A stretch of 64,000 nucleotides of DNA from CAZOHG01 sp964579725 (GTDB lineage: Bacteria; Zhuqueibacterota; JdFR-76; BMS3Abin05). The position numbers and the translations under genes were made by a program. Location of the stretch: contig CAZOHG010000012.1 of assembly GCA_964579725.1 (NCBI GenBank), positions 1 to 64,000 on the forward strand. Reading direction: 5' to 3'. Each line of letters begins with the position of its first letter. Position 1 is the first letter of the stretch. Positions 34,496-43,400 of the stretch are shown piece after piece. A model generated the notes under the pieces. That model saw only the letters and a list, made by a program, of their open reading frames with translations. It was not told the DNA's origin and made no database searches.

Positions 34496-34524
34496 AAATT
34501 AGCAAATTCAGCGCTTTATTTCAA
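34496..34524 (-). promoter_or_regulatory. Predicted promoter of the FAH/SDR unit
   Basis: On the minus strand: TTGAAA (34524-34519), 17 bases, TAATTT (34501-34496), facing the FAH-family start at 34450. The -10 match is modest. Confidence 0.35.
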
Positions 34525-34566
34525 GGGAAAAAGTGGTTGTTTGGGGAAGAGTTCGATAGGCAAAAT

Positions 34567-34597
34567 AAAAAAGAGCGAAAAGATCGCGCTTTTTTTT
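34567..34597 (-). terminator. Terminator after the Glt-like operon
   Basis: An A-tract and CTTTTT-type arm with a GCG/CGC core and one mismatch form a hairpin followed by a T-rich run on the minus strand, 94 bp after the stop of the FHA/TonB-like gene. It separates that operon from the FAH unit promoter just downstream. Confidence 0.5.
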
Positions 34598-34690
34598 CCC
34601 GCAAAGTGAAAGCTCCAAAATAAGCGATTTTTTGCCTCTTTTGGTGCTTTTGTTTGGGGGAAAAGAACACGTAAAAAAGGCCGCCCCGCT

Positions 34691-36049
34691 TTAATTCATG
34701 TCGCTCCGGTAAAAAACAAAGGGATTTTGCACGGTGACCACACCCTCAGGAATCGGCTTGAATTTAAAACGGCGCACCACAGAAAGGAGTTCGTTTTCAA
34801 AGGCACGGTTGCCCACAGTAGACGAAATAATCTTGGCGTTGGTCACGTCCCCCGAAGCGGCAATAGTGATTTCGATCAGCACTTTCCCGCGTAAATCCGG
34901 ATTGGTTTTCAGATATTTGTTGTAGACGTAGGTTACCCGCCCCATGTACGACACAATGACATCCCGAATAGATTGTTGGCTGCGGTAACCCATGGCTTTG
35001 TCGCTTCCGGAAAGCTCGCTCATTTCCTCCAGATTGACGCCGCCTTTTTCTTTAAGATTGAAGTTTTCATTTACCTGATCATTGGTAATCAGATTGTCCA
35101 CGGACGGCAGGCTGTCCCCGTTCAAAAGACCGGAGAGATCGCCCCCTTTGTCATTCAAAGACGGCAGTTGTACCTGCAAATCCGTACCACTTTGCAGGGC
35201 TTCGTCCAGCTCTTTCACCAGGCCCTTGTCAATAAGAGCATCTACAACCGTCCCGCTTTTCCCCGAGCTTCCTTTTCCGGCAATTAGCCCAAGGAGTCCT
35301 TTGCGAGCCACGGCTTTTTTCGCCGCTTCCAGAGCCGCTTTTTTCTTGGCTTCAGGGGTGTTGGCTTTCTTTTCGGAACTTTTTTTCTCGCTGGTTTTGC
35401 TTTCCTGCTTAGAAGCCACTCCGGGGCGACTGGCAGGAGAGGCAATCTTCGTCTTTTTCGGGCGAATAATAAATTTAGCCACGCGATTGGTTACTTTTTC
35501 AAGACTGAATTTTTTGGGAGGAACCGGCTTGGCATTGTACACCTTGACTGACCAGAGAACTCCAACACTTAGAAAAAGAAGGACCACCAATTTGTACAGA
35601 ACATCCGTCGTCAAGGTTTTGACAATCTGGTGCGGGATGCTGTTGAACTTGGCTTCGTCCTTTAAAAGATCGGCCGGTGCGGCTTTCTCGAACTCAAATT
35701 CGAATCGGGTATCCCCTACCTGCACCCACCCCTTTTTGTCGGGGCGAATAGGAATTTGGTAAATCTTCCCCTTTTTGGACAAAAGGCCGTAGTCAAGCAG
35801 ATCCTGAATATTCAGGGAGGAGGTTTCATTGCTGAGTTGCCCCTTCATGTGAGCGTCCACATTCAAAACGAATTTATTGTCTTCACCTTCGAACAGAATG
35901 TGGCGTTTCGGGACATGTTTTCCGTAAAGGGTCAGGTCGTTTGAGGTGTCGTGACCGATGCGGTATTTCTGCTTCGGCTTCAGATAAATCTCGCGCAGAC
36001 CATCCTGATCTTGAATACGAACTTTCAGAGTTTTGGCTTTATGTTTCAT
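34691..36049 (-). CDS. FHA-like/TonB-like energy transducer (AgmX/PglI C-terminal domain)
   Basis: 452 residues. The N-terminal ~125 resemble an FHA domain ('KYRIGHDTSNDLTLYG', 'RHILFEGEDNKFVLNV'), followed by one transmembrane helix (about residues 151-167, 'LVVLLFLSVGVLW'), a Lys/Ala/Ser-rich periplasmic linker, and a C-terminal AgmX/PglI-type TonB-like domain (about 360-452) with 'GKVLIEITIAASGDVTNAKI'. The layout matches GltG of Myxococcus: cytoplasmic sensor, inner-membrane anchor, periplasm-spanning arm. It is the last gene of an eight-gene operon with ExbB/ExbD-type motor genes, so it is probably the transducer that proton-driven motor moves. Confidence 0.85.
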   Translation of the reverse strand: MKHKAKTLKVRIQDQDGLREIYLKPKQKYRIGHDTSNDLTLYGKHVPKRHILFEGEDNKFVLNVDAHMKGQLSNETSSLNIQDLLDYGLLSKKGKIYQIPIRPDKKGWVQVGDTRFEFEFEKAAPADLLKDEAKFNSIPHQIVKTLTTDVLYKLVVLLFLSVGVLWSVKVYNAKPVPPKKFSLEKVTNRVAKFIIRPKKTKIASPASRPGVASKQESKTSEKKSSEKKANTPEAKKKAALEAAKKAVARKGLLGLIAGKGSSGKSGTVVDALIDKGLVKELDEALQSGTDLQVQLPSLNDKGGDLSGLLNGDSLPSVDNLITNDQVNENFNLKEKGGVNLEEMSELSGSDKAMGYRSQQSIRDVIVSYMGRVTYVYNKYLKTNPDLRGKVLIEITIAASGDVTNAKIISSTVGNRAFENELLSVVRRFKFKPIPEGVVTVQNPFVFYRSDMN

Positions 36050-36077
36050 TCCCTCTTGTGGCTTTCCGGATAGGCGA

Positions 36078-36578
36078 TTATTCTTCTTGATTCACGGCGA
36101 GCTGCATGTTGTTGTACCCCACTTGCCCGCATGTGTACATGACCTTTTTTAACAGCTGGAACGGTAAATCCTTATCCCCTTGAATGGTAATTTCCCCCCT
36201 GAATTTTAATTTTTCGTCCAGGGTGGAAAGCCTTTCCGCAATGAGGCGTTTCGCTTTCAATTCCATGTACAGATTTTTAATCAACAAGGTCTTGGAATTG
36301 ATGACGTCACTGACGCGGGCCATTTTTTTGCCATCCAACAAAACCCACTCGCGTGTCAAACCGATAACAGAGGCAGTTTCCGGTATTTTTTGTGCTGTTG
36401 AAGTGGGCAACCGCAAGTCATTCGTCATTACCGGCATTTGGCTTTCCGCACTGAAATTTTTCAACAGAAAAACCAGCAGAATCGTAAACATGTCGATCAT
36501 GGACGTCAGCCGCAAGGTGAACACCGCATCGCGTTTTCGGCGCTTTCGCTTAAACATGCTTGTTGAAGATTGAGCCAT
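36078..36578 (-). CDS. ExbD/TolR-family protein with membrane aspartate
   Basis: 166 residues. A basic N-terminus (KRKRRKR) is followed by one transmembrane helix starting 'LTSMIDMFTILLVFLL', which contains the conserved Asp that carries protons in ExbD/TolR/MotB-type stators. The periplasmic part includes 'EITIQGDKDLPFQLLKKVMY', typical of ExbD. It lies directly after another ExbD gene (2 bp gap) and ExbB, and before the TonB-like gene. Two ExbD/TolR proteins with one ExbB/TolQ is the arrangement of AglR-AglQ-AglS. Confidence 0.9.
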   Translation of the reverse strand: MAQSSTSMFKRKRRKRDAVFTLRLTSMIDMFTILLVFLLKNFSAESQMPVMTNDLRLPTSTAQKIPETASVIGLTREWVLLDGKKMARVSDVINSKTLLIKNLYMELKAKRLIAERLSTLDEKLKFRGEITIQGDKDLPFQLLKKVMYTCGQVGYNNMQLAVNQEE

Positions 36579-36580
36579 GG

Positions 36581-37045
36581 CTAACCTGATATAGAAAAAT
36601 TCGGGAAACCTGCTTCGCGGCAGGTGTCCATTACGTGAACAATCGTTTCGTACCGAATTGTTTCGCTTGGTGTAATAATGACGTCTTCCAATTTCGGATA
36701 TTTTTTCTTGACCTCACCCAGCCGCTTGGCCAACGTTTTCAGGTCGTACTTTCCGTTTCTCTTCGGGACAAACGGCAGCTTCTTTTTGGAGGTTTTAACT
36801 TCCAACCCGGAATCCTTAATCGTAACCACCAAAACCGTCAATCCCTTCAAATCCGCCGGATTGACCGCCGCGTTTGCAGCCTGTTCCGTTGACGGCAGAG
36901 AAAAGTCAATAATGGCAATTTTCACAAAAGACGCACTGAGAAGCAAAAACGGGATCAGAATGACAAAAACATTCATGATCGGCGTAATATTGACGTCCGA
37001 GTCCTCAATTCGCCTTTCTTTGCCGATGGTTTGCCTTAAATTCAT
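36581..37045 (-). CDS. ExbD/TolR-family protein with Asn at the usual Asp position
   Basis: 154 residues with one transmembrane helix near residues 20-45, 'VNITPIMNVFVILIPFLLLS'. The usual motif is TP-x-[IV]-D-V; here the Asp is Asn, encoded by AAT. The C-terminal periplasmic domain is normal, including 'DVIITPSETIRYETIVHVMD'. It overlaps the ExbB stop by 4 bp and precedes the second ExbD by 2 bp, so all are translated together. This copy probably cannot carry protons and may be a structural partner of the intact one. Confidence 0.9.
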   Translation of the reverse strand: MNLRQTIGKERRIEDSDVNITPIMNVFVILIPFLLLSASFVKIAIIDFSLPSTEQAANAAVNPADLKGLTVLVVTIKDSGLEVKTSKKKLPFVPKRNGKYDLKTLAKRLGEVKKKYPKLEDVIITPSETIRYETIVHVMDTCREAGFPNFSISG

Positions 37046-37686
37046 GAGAAAATCTTGCTCCGTTGGTGTGCCCGACGTGCCAAAGCCTGGTAAATCACCC
37101 CAACATTTTCGTTAATTTCGTCGATGACGCTGTTGGTTTTTTCCAGAAGAATGGCATAGAAAAACATAATCGGAATAGCCACAATCAAACCGAACGCTGT
37201 CGTATTCAATGCGATGGCAATGCCGCCCGTCAACAAAGCCGCTTTTTGCGAGGCATCCGCATGAGCCACGGCCTGGAACGATTGTATTAACCCCCAAATC
37301 GTTCCCAACAGTCCCAGCAAAGTGGCTACGTTGGCCGTCATTGAGAGAAAACCGGTGCGTTTTTCCAACTTGGGCAAAACGGTCAGCCCGCGCAATTCCA
37401 GAGCGTTCTGGATTCCCTCGGCGTCCAGATCGGCTTCTTCCAACCCGCCGCGTACAATTTTGGGCAGCGCCGCTTTGGACCGATCGCACAAGGCAATGGC
37501 TTTATCTATTTTATCGTCTCGGACATATTGCACAATTTGATTGGTAAACGCCTTACTATCAATGCGATTCACAAAATAAATCACAATAAAGCGCTCCACA
37601 ATAATAGCAAATCCCCACAGTCCGACTGCGAGAATGACGTACATAAAAACGCCGCCATTTTTGAAGAAAGAAATGAAGAAATCCAA
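37042..37686 (-). CDS. ExbB/TolQ/MotA-family proton channel protein
   Basis: 214 residues with three transmembrane helices (about 12-35, 116-135 and 155-180). The family signatures are 'TANVATLLGLLGTIWGLIQSF' (TM2) and 'GIAIALNTTAFGLIVAIPIMFFY' (TM3). With the two ExbD proteins it should form an inner-membrane stator that converts proton motive force into movement. The gene overlaps the following exbD by 4 bp. The cluster around it, not the protein itself, suggests an Agl-like rather than a TonB-import role. Confidence 0.93.
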   Translation of the reverse strand: MDFFISFFKNGGVFMYVILAVGLWGFAIIVERFIVIYFVNRIDSKAFTNQIVQYVRDDKIDKAIALCDRSKAALPKIVRGGLEEADLDAEGIQNALELRGLTVLPKLEKRTGFLSMTANVATLLGLLGTIWGLIQSFQAVAHADASQKAALLTGGIAIALNTTAFGLIVAIPIMFFYAILLEKTNSVIDEINENVGVIYQALARRAHQRSKIFS

Positions 37687-37715
37687 AGTCGTTTCCTCCT
37701 ACTTAATCGTTTTCA

Positions 37716-38060
37716 TTACCACGGAATCAATGTTTTTTGTTCGCGCGCGTATTTTTTTTCAAATTCGTCTTTGTCTATGGGCTTGGTAATTTCATCGATA
37801 AACGAGCGATCGATGACAATATCGTCCACTTTTGGGTCCACACCGGGAATGACGTACACCATCTGAGGTTTGGCCACCCACCCGCGAATTTCAATTTGAT
37901 CCAGAAAGAGCTTTTTGGCTTTCTGACTCACCCCCTTGGCGGGTTGCTGTTTTTGCTGTTTCGGTTTTTTAGGGTGGGTTTGCGCCTGAACGGCGGGCAC
38001 TCCAACCAACAAGTTCCCAAGCAGCACAAAGGCCCCGATCCAAGAAATCCGTTTATTCAA
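37716..38060 (-). CDS. Small secreted protein in Glt-like operon
   Basis: 114 residues with a signal peptide ending 'AVQA-QTHP', then a Lys/Gln/Pro-rich linker and a compact ~60-residue domain with 'DQIEIRGWVAKPQMVYVIPG'. No known catalytic motif. It overlaps the end of the large TPR gene by 8 bp and precedes ExbB by 29 bp. In Myxococcus a small periplasmic protein (GltF) lies between TPR proteins and GltG; the position matches but I cannot show homology. Confidence 0.75.
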   Translation of the reverse strand: MNKRISWIGAFVLLGNLLVGVPAVQAQTHPKKPKQQKQQPAKGVSQKAKKLFLDQIEIRGWVAKPQMVYVIPGVDPKVDDIVIDRSFIDEITKPIDKDEFEKKYAREQKTLIPW

Positions 38061-40917
38061 TTTTCACTCCCTTGTTGGTCAAATTGGCAAAATGGGTCTG
38101 GCTCTTTTCAATCCACTGATTCTGGAGCTTTAATTTTTTGGCCTGATTTAAATTGGCCTGAAAATATTTGGCCGCATTTTTCAACAAAGGCGTTGCGACT
38201 TCGTTCAATTTCATCTGATAAGCAGCTACTTCTTCCGTTGTCAAATTCGGCGGCAAGGGGGAATTCATGATGTCGTTGGCCAATACCTCCCAGGCCCTTC
38301 CGATTTTGTAGTAGGAAGCCGTTACCCACTCCGCTACACGAAAATCGATGGTACGTTTGTAATCTCGCAAACAAATGGTGAGCGCTTTTTTCTTCGCGGT
38401 CAGGCTTTGGGCAAAATTTTCGGTAATTTTGATGTTTTGAAATCGGTCGAAATGAATTTCGCCAATCAAAAAGGAAGCCTGTGCCGGGAAGTAGGGGCTG
38501 ATGTTTTCCTTGGGATTTTGCTTGTACACCCGCAAGGCTTTTTGTAAAAAGGTGAGTGCCAAATCGGGATTGGATTTTTGGTAATACCCCTCACCTAATC
38601 GGCACAGGGCTTCTTCGTACCGATTGTAATTGTCGAAAATAGTCGTGTATTTGGCGTAGAGATCAAGGGCCTTATCCAAGTTTTGCGCGCGGTAGTAATC
38701 TTTGGCAGCAAAAAAAAGTGCTCTCGCTTTTAGGGGTGAATTAATGGCCACCAGTTTCAAATAATCCGCCGCCGCCTTGGGCCATTGCTTCATTTTTTCA
38801 CGATACGTTGCCGCCGCTACGGCCACCTGATCGACCATTTTGGAGTCGGGATATTTGGCCAGAAAACTTTCGTAAATTTGCGCTGCGCTGGTGGTGTCTC
38901 CAATGGCCTCAAATTGTTTGGCGGCCTGAACCAATGCCATTTGTGCAATTTGAGAATTGGGGTACCGAATCGCCGCGTGGGCATACTCCTTGGCAGCTTC
39001 CATTTCCTTCCCTTCGGACACCAATTTTTCGGCCAATTTGTAGTGCGAAGAGGCCATCATGGCTTTTGCCTTTTCCACCAATCCCGTCGAATCAGGGATT
39101 GACGAAACAACGGTTTTGTACCACTTTTCGGCATTGGCGTAGTCTTCTTCCTTAAAATACGATTGTGCCACCAACATCATGGCCCGCCCGGCGTAGGGGC
39201 TTTCCGGATATTCATTAATCACGGTCAAGTAAGCCGCGCGCGCCAGATCGAAGCGTTGAATTTTGCTCAGCTCATCGGCCAATTTGAGCAAAACTTCCAC
39301 GCTGCGTTTGCTGTTTTTGACCAATTGCGGAAATTCAAGCGATGAGAGAACAAAATTTTCCAGATCGGCATTGGCCACTTCAATACGAACGGTGTCTTTT
39401 ATGGACAGGAAACGGGGGACCTCAAAAACCACCGGCTTCGTGCCTTTTGCATTTTCCGAAGCCTTTAAATAGCTCAAAATCACATTATACGCAGCGTCTT
39501 CAAGATAATCTGTGGAAGAGGTGTCGTAGGCCACTTTTTTGTAATATTCCGCAGCTGCTTCGTAATCTCCAACCTGATAATGACATTCGGCCAAAAAATA
39601 TCGGACTTTGTAGGCGGCAGGGTCCTCAGGAAAATCTTCCAAGAATTTTCGATGCCACTTAATGGCTGCGCGATATTCGTCCAAATCGTGTCCCAATTCA
39701 CGGGCATGAAGTTGGTGGTAAACCCCAATATTGTACAGGGCGTCCCGCACAATTTTTTTGACGTGGGTCCGGAGCGAATCATCGGCAATTCCTCTGTACC
39801 AATTGCTCTCAAGGCCATAATTGGTCACCAATTGTTCCCGCGCTTCGTTGGCCTTTGTGAGATTCCACAACTGTTTGTAGCAGGACACAATGTCCATTTG
39901 TACATCCGGCGCGTAAGAAACACGCGGATCGACTTTGAGGAGAATTTTGTACGTTTCAATGGCCAATTCCAGGCGATCTTGCTTTCGGTAAATATTTCCC
40001 AACCGCCGCAGAATTTCATCGTCATATTTGTTCTTACCCAAAGCGAGCAAGAAATCTCGTGCTTTCTCAGGCCCGCCAAACTCGCTAAAACTAATGGCAA
40101 TGTACTGCAAGGCTTCGTCCCGCAAATCGGTCGAAGAACGATCCAAATACTGGGTTTTCAAGCGCTGCTGAACATCGATATCTTTTAGTAAAAACATGAA
40201 GGTACTAATGGCATCGGGATATTTGTTCAACTTGTAATAAGACCAGGCCAATTTGTACAGGGACATATCGTAAAAACTGTTGGCCCACATTTTTTTAGTG
40301 ACTAAATGGGAATAAAATTGGATTGCTTTTTCGTAGTTGCCCTGATCGAAAGCCTGTTCGCCCAACCGGAAAAAAGATTCCGCTACTAATGGACTTTGGG
40401 GGAATTGTTCCACCAATTTGGCAAAATATTCGCGGCTTTTTACCTGATTGTTTTCTTCCTGGTAACAAAGAGCCATCCGGTACAGGACTTTGTCAATAAA
40501 ACTAATGTAGGGGTAATCTTTTTCCAGATCCTGCAAATAGTCCAAGGCCTGTCCGAAATCAATCCGCGGCATTTGAGGCTCTGTGGCCAGCAGCCCTTTG
40601 TCATATTTTTTCAATGCCTGATCATAAAAAGCCATTCGGCGGCCATATTCCAATCGGGCTTTTTTAATGTACAATTCGGAAAGTTGAAACAGAATATTGG
40701 GGGTAAATTGACTGTTCGGGTACTTGGCTAACAACGCCTCATTTTTCTGAATAGCGCGGTTGAGCTCCGCCTCACTTAAGTTCCCAACAGCCAAGTGCAT
40801 GCGATTGATCGTGCGGTCCAGAGACGTGAGCTTGCTTTTTTCCTGAGCCTGTGCATGTGTGAAAAGAAAGACAACCAAAAGTCCCGCAACAAACCGGATA
40901 ATAGGCTTCCGTACCAT
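38053..40917 (-). CDS. Large secreted TPR-repeat protein
   Basis: 954 residues with a signal peptide ending 'THAQA-QEK'. Most of the protein consists of tetratricopeptide repeats, with repeated units such as 'YPNSQFTPNILFQLSELYIK', 'FPQSPLVAESFFRLGEQAF' and 'YPESPYAGRAMMLVAQSYF'. It would be periplasmic and act as a scaffold. It is 5 bp from the next TPR gene upstream and overlaps the small secreted protein gene by 8 bp. In Agl-Glt systems large TPR proteins (GltD/AgmU) link motor and outer membrane; this is the likely counterpart by position. Confidence 0.9.
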   Translation of the reverse strand: MVRKPIIRFVAGLLVVFLFTHAQAQEKSKLTSLDRTINRMHLAVGNLSEAELNRAIQKNEALLAKYPNSQFTPNILFQLSELYIKKARLEYGRRMAFYDQALKKYDKGLLATEPQMPRIDFGQALDYLQDLEKDYPYISFIDKVLYRMALCYQEENNQVKSREYFAKLVEQFPQSPLVAESFFRLGEQAFDQGNYEKAIQFYSHLVTKKMWANSFYDMSLYKLAWSYYKLNKYPDAISTFMFLLKDIDVQQRLKTQYLDRSSTDLRDEALQYIAISFSEFGGPEKARDFLLALGKNKYDDEILRRLGNIYRKQDRLELAIETYKILLKVDPRVSYAPDVQMDIVSCYKQLWNLTKANEAREQLVTNYGLESNWYRGIADDSLRTHVKKIVRDALYNIGVYHQLHARELGHDLDEYRAAIKWHRKFLEDFPEDPAAYKVRYFLAECHYQVGDYEAAAEYYKKVAYDTSSTDYLEDAAYNVILSYLKASENAKGTKPVVFEVPRFLSIKDTVRIEVANADLENFVLSSLEFPQLVKNSKRSVEVLLKLADELSKIQRFDLARAAYLTVINEYPESPYAGRAMMLVAQSYFKEEDYANAEKWYKTVVSSIPDSTGLVEKAKAMMASSHYKLAEKLVSEGKEMEAAKEYAHAAIRYPNSQIAQMALVQAAKQFEAIGDTTSAAQIYESFLAKYPDSKMVDQVAVAAATYREKMKQWPKAAADYLKLVAINSPLKARALFFAAKDYYRAQNLDKALDLYAKYTTIFDNYNRYEEALCRLGEGYYQKSNPDLALTFLQKALRVYKQNPKENISPYFPAQASFLIGEIHFDRFQNIKITENFAQSLTAKKKALTICLRDYKRTIDFRVAEWVTASYYKIGRAWEVLANDIMNSPLPPNLTTEEVAAYQMKLNEVATPLLKNAAKYFQANLNQAKKLKLQNQWIEKSQTHFANLTNKGVKIE

Positions 40918-40921
40918 ACGC

Positions 40922-42253
40922 TTACTCCTGCTCTTTCAGGTACAACGCACGTGAAATTCCATACTCGGCGTAACTTCGCCAGTCGCGGTTTCGCTTTTCG
41001 TAAACCAACCGGAGCTGTTGAATTTGATTCAACAAATCATCATATTGATTGCGTTCCTTGAGAATCTCTTGAAGCAAAAGTTTTCGTCTTTTTTCCAATT
41101 GATTTTTCTGCTGAAACATAAATTTGGGGATATATTTTTTATTCGAAACGATACTAATCGAATTTAGCAGCCGTGTTTCCATGAGAAGCAAATTGACTTG
41201 AATTTGTTTAATCAGCTTTTCCTCGGAGTCAATATTTTTGACAATGCTTTGAATCACCAACTCCCGCCTTTCATCCTTTGGAAACATTTCCAAAAGCCGG
41301 TTGAAATAACCGATGGACTTGTCGTACAAATGGAGCTTGAGATGCGCCTGGCCTAATAACAAATATACCTCCGGCATATATTCGCTGTGTGGAAACCGAT
41401 TGACAAAGACCTCCAGCGGGGGAACAGCCTTTTGGTATTCTTCCATTTTCATGAAATCCCAAGCCAACCCCAACAGGGCCTTGGAATACACGGCACTGTT
41501 GCTCGACACATTTTTCAAATATTCAACGGAACGCGGGTAATCTTTAAGCTCAAAATAAATAAGTCCTAAAACAAGTCGGGCGCGTTCGCGAAGGGCATTC
41601 CACTCACTATATATTTTCGGCAAATCCAGTATTTTTTGGAACGAGGAGATGGCGTTATCGACGCTTTTTTTTTTCAAATAATCCAGCCCCATTGTGTACC
41701 AGGCGTACCCGCTAAATGAACTTTTGGGGTGAATTTTTCCCAAAAGAATCAGCGATTCCGTGTAATCTTTGGTGTAAAAAAAACTCTGCCCGGCGTAATA
41801 GAGTGCGCCATCCATCTCATTCATCTGTGGAAATCGGTCTTGAATCACCTGAAAATAGGTCAGTGCCTTGTTATATCGTTTATCGGCGTAGTAAACCCGC
41901 TCCAGTCCGTAAAGAGCATTGGAGACGTAGGGTGAATCGAGATAGTTTTTAATCAAATACACAAAAATTCTTTCTGCCGCCGTGTACAAATCCATTTTAA
42001 ACATACAGGTGCCCAATTGGTACAGAACGGCATCCATGTTTTGGTACGTCCCGTAATAATCGGTAATAATGATTAAATTTTGAGCCGCTTTCCAGTAATC
42101 CCCGGCAGCCATTTGATCCAGTGCTGCTTTGTAAACCTTAGTCGCAGCACGTTCCAATTCTTCGCGCGTCCGGGCGCCGGGTTGGGAGGACTCCGCTCCC
42201 GCAATGGTACTCAGCGAGAAAAGCAAAACGAGGAAAATCCAAAGCCGTCTCAT
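40922..42253 (-). CDS. Secreted TPR-repeat protein
   Basis: 443 residues with a signal peptide ending 'TIAGA-ESS'. It contains at least six TPR units, for example 'YQNMDAVLYQLGTCMFKMDLY' and 'FPHSEYMPEVYLLLGQAHLK', then a coiled-coil C-terminal region (about 350-440) rich in Lys, Gln and Glu. It sits between an outer-membrane barrel gene (13 bp gap) and the large TPR gene (4 bp gap). By position it could correspond to GltE. No catalytic motifs. Confidence 0.88.
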   Translation of the reverse strand: MRRLWIFLVLLFSLSTIAGAESSQPGARTREELERAATKVYKAALDQMAAGDYWKAAQNLIIITDYYGTYQNMDAVLYQLGTCMFKMDLYTAAERIFVYLIKNYLDSPYVSNALYGLERVYYADKRYNKALTYFQVIQDRFPQMNEMDGALYYAGQSFFYTKDYTESLILLGKIHPKSSFSGYAWYTMGLDYLKKKSVDNAISSFQKILDLPKIYSEWNALRERARLVLGLIYFELKDYPRSVEYLKNVSSNSAVYSKALLGLAWDFMKMEEYQKAVPPLEVFVNRFPHSEYMPEVYLLLGQAHLKLHLYDKSIGYFNRLLEMFPKDERRELVIQSIVKNIDSEEKLIKQIQVNLLLMETRLLNSISIVSNKKYIPKFMFQQKNQLEKRRKLLLQEILKERNQYDDLLNQIQQLRLVYEKRNRDWRSYAEYGISRALYLKEQE

Positions 42254-42266
42254 ATAAAACCAATCT

Positions 42267-43304
42267 TCATTTTTGAGGTTGATCCGGATTGTTCTTTTTC
42301 AACAATTCCTTCATGCGCTGGATTTCTTCGTTTGCCTTGCTTCGTTCCCTTTTCAACTCTTCCTGACGCTTCAGCAAACTTTTCCTTTCGGCGCGTGTTC
42401 GATGTCGATCAGCCATTTCGGTGGCATATTTTTTCAGTGGGATAAATTTGGTAATACCCAACCAAAGTTTCCACCTGGCATATTCTTTCGGATAAAAAAG
42501 CGTATTGGGATCGTCGTGGGTCAATCTCCAATCTAAGGTGACATTCATGATGAAATTTTTCGGACCCACAAACACAAGTCCCTGTGTAGAGTACGCCCAA
42601 TTTTCCAAAAGGGCCATTTCACTTAAGCGGTGAACGAATTGTCGGGCATTTAGTTCCCAATAAAAAATGGCATTCTTCACAGGAAACTTCAGCCCAAAGC
42701 CTTCGTAGGTCTCGTCAATTTTATTGGCAAACATGCCGTCCAACAGCTTGTGGTCCATATACCCGCCGTTTAAATAAACCTTCATCGGGAATTGAATGAC
42801 ATCCGTTAAATTGAGCGTCAGGTAGACTTCAGGCGTCCAGCCCACTCCGTCGGCTGAGAAAGGCTCGTAGGGAACATCGTGATTGGGAGCGGTGGGCAAG
42901 ACAATTTTGCTGCCGACGCCCAGAGCAATCACCCTGCTTTCAATGGGAATTTGCAATTTCAGGCCGAGTTGGGTATCTCCAATGGGGCCCCAGATGTGCT
43001 TTTGGTCGTCCTGATAAAAAACAAATTGTCCGTCCAATTCAATTCTGGGAAAAAGGCCGTACGTTACGGTAAGATTTCCGTGATAATCTTTGGCAAGAGA
43101 ACCGGACGAGCTTTTTTTTAGGTACAAATTTCCGAAGGCACTGACGTACAGATTCCCGTGATTGACCACCTCTGCCGATGTAACACGAAAAAGGCCGCGC
43201 CCCCCGTTTACAGAAATTTGTGCCTGGGAGGAACTTCCCAAAATACCCAACCAAAGTAAAATCAAGCCAAAACGACAGGCAGAACGCTTACCAATTCCTG
43301 ACAT
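42267..43304 (-). CDS. Outer-membrane beta-barrel with periplasmic coiled-coil tail
   Basis: 345 residues from ATG 43304, which has GGAAGGAG five bases upstream; the GTG at 43322 overlaps that site. A signal peptide is followed by about 270 residues of alternating beta-strands, including 'GLFPRIELDGQFVFYQDDQK', which read as an outer-membrane barrel. The last ~50 residues, from 'DRHRTRAERKSLLKRQEEL', form a charged coiled coil. It is the first gene of the Glt-like operon and could be the outer-membrane anchor (compare GltA/GltB/GltH). A strong promoter lies about 40 bp upstream. Confidence 0.78.
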   Translation of the reverse strand: MSGIGKRSACRFGLILLWLGILGSSSQAQISVNGGRGLFRVTSAEVVNHGNLYVSAFGNLYLKKSSSGSLAKDYHGNLTVTYGLFPRIELDGQFVFYQDDQKHIWGPIGDTQLGLKLQIPIESRVIALGVGSKIVLPTAPNHDVPYEPFSADGVGWTPEVYLTLNLTDVIQFPMKVYLNGGYMDHKLLDGMFANKIDETYEGFGLKFPVKNAIFYWELNARQFVHRLSEMALLENWAYSTQGLVFVGPKNFIMNVTLDWRLTHDDPNTLFYPKEYARWKLWLGITKFIPLKKYATEMADRHRTRAERKSLLKRQEELKRERSKANEEIQRMKELLKKNNPDQPQK

Positions 43305-43341
43305 ACCGCTCCTTCCTCCCACTACTGAATAAATTTTTTAA

Positions 43342-43370
43342 AATATATGCCATTTAGCCCCTCAAATCAA
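43342..43370 (-). promoter_or_regulatory. Promoter of the Glt-like eight-gene operon
   Basis: On the minus strand: TTGATT (43370-43365), 17 bases, TATATT (43347-43342). It lies about 40 bp before the outer-membrane barrel start and after the stop of the kinase gene, with no other promoter candidate this good before the eight packed genes. Confidence 0.55.
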
Positions 43371-43400
43371 TATCTTTTTATCCTAATTGTGAAATTCAGC

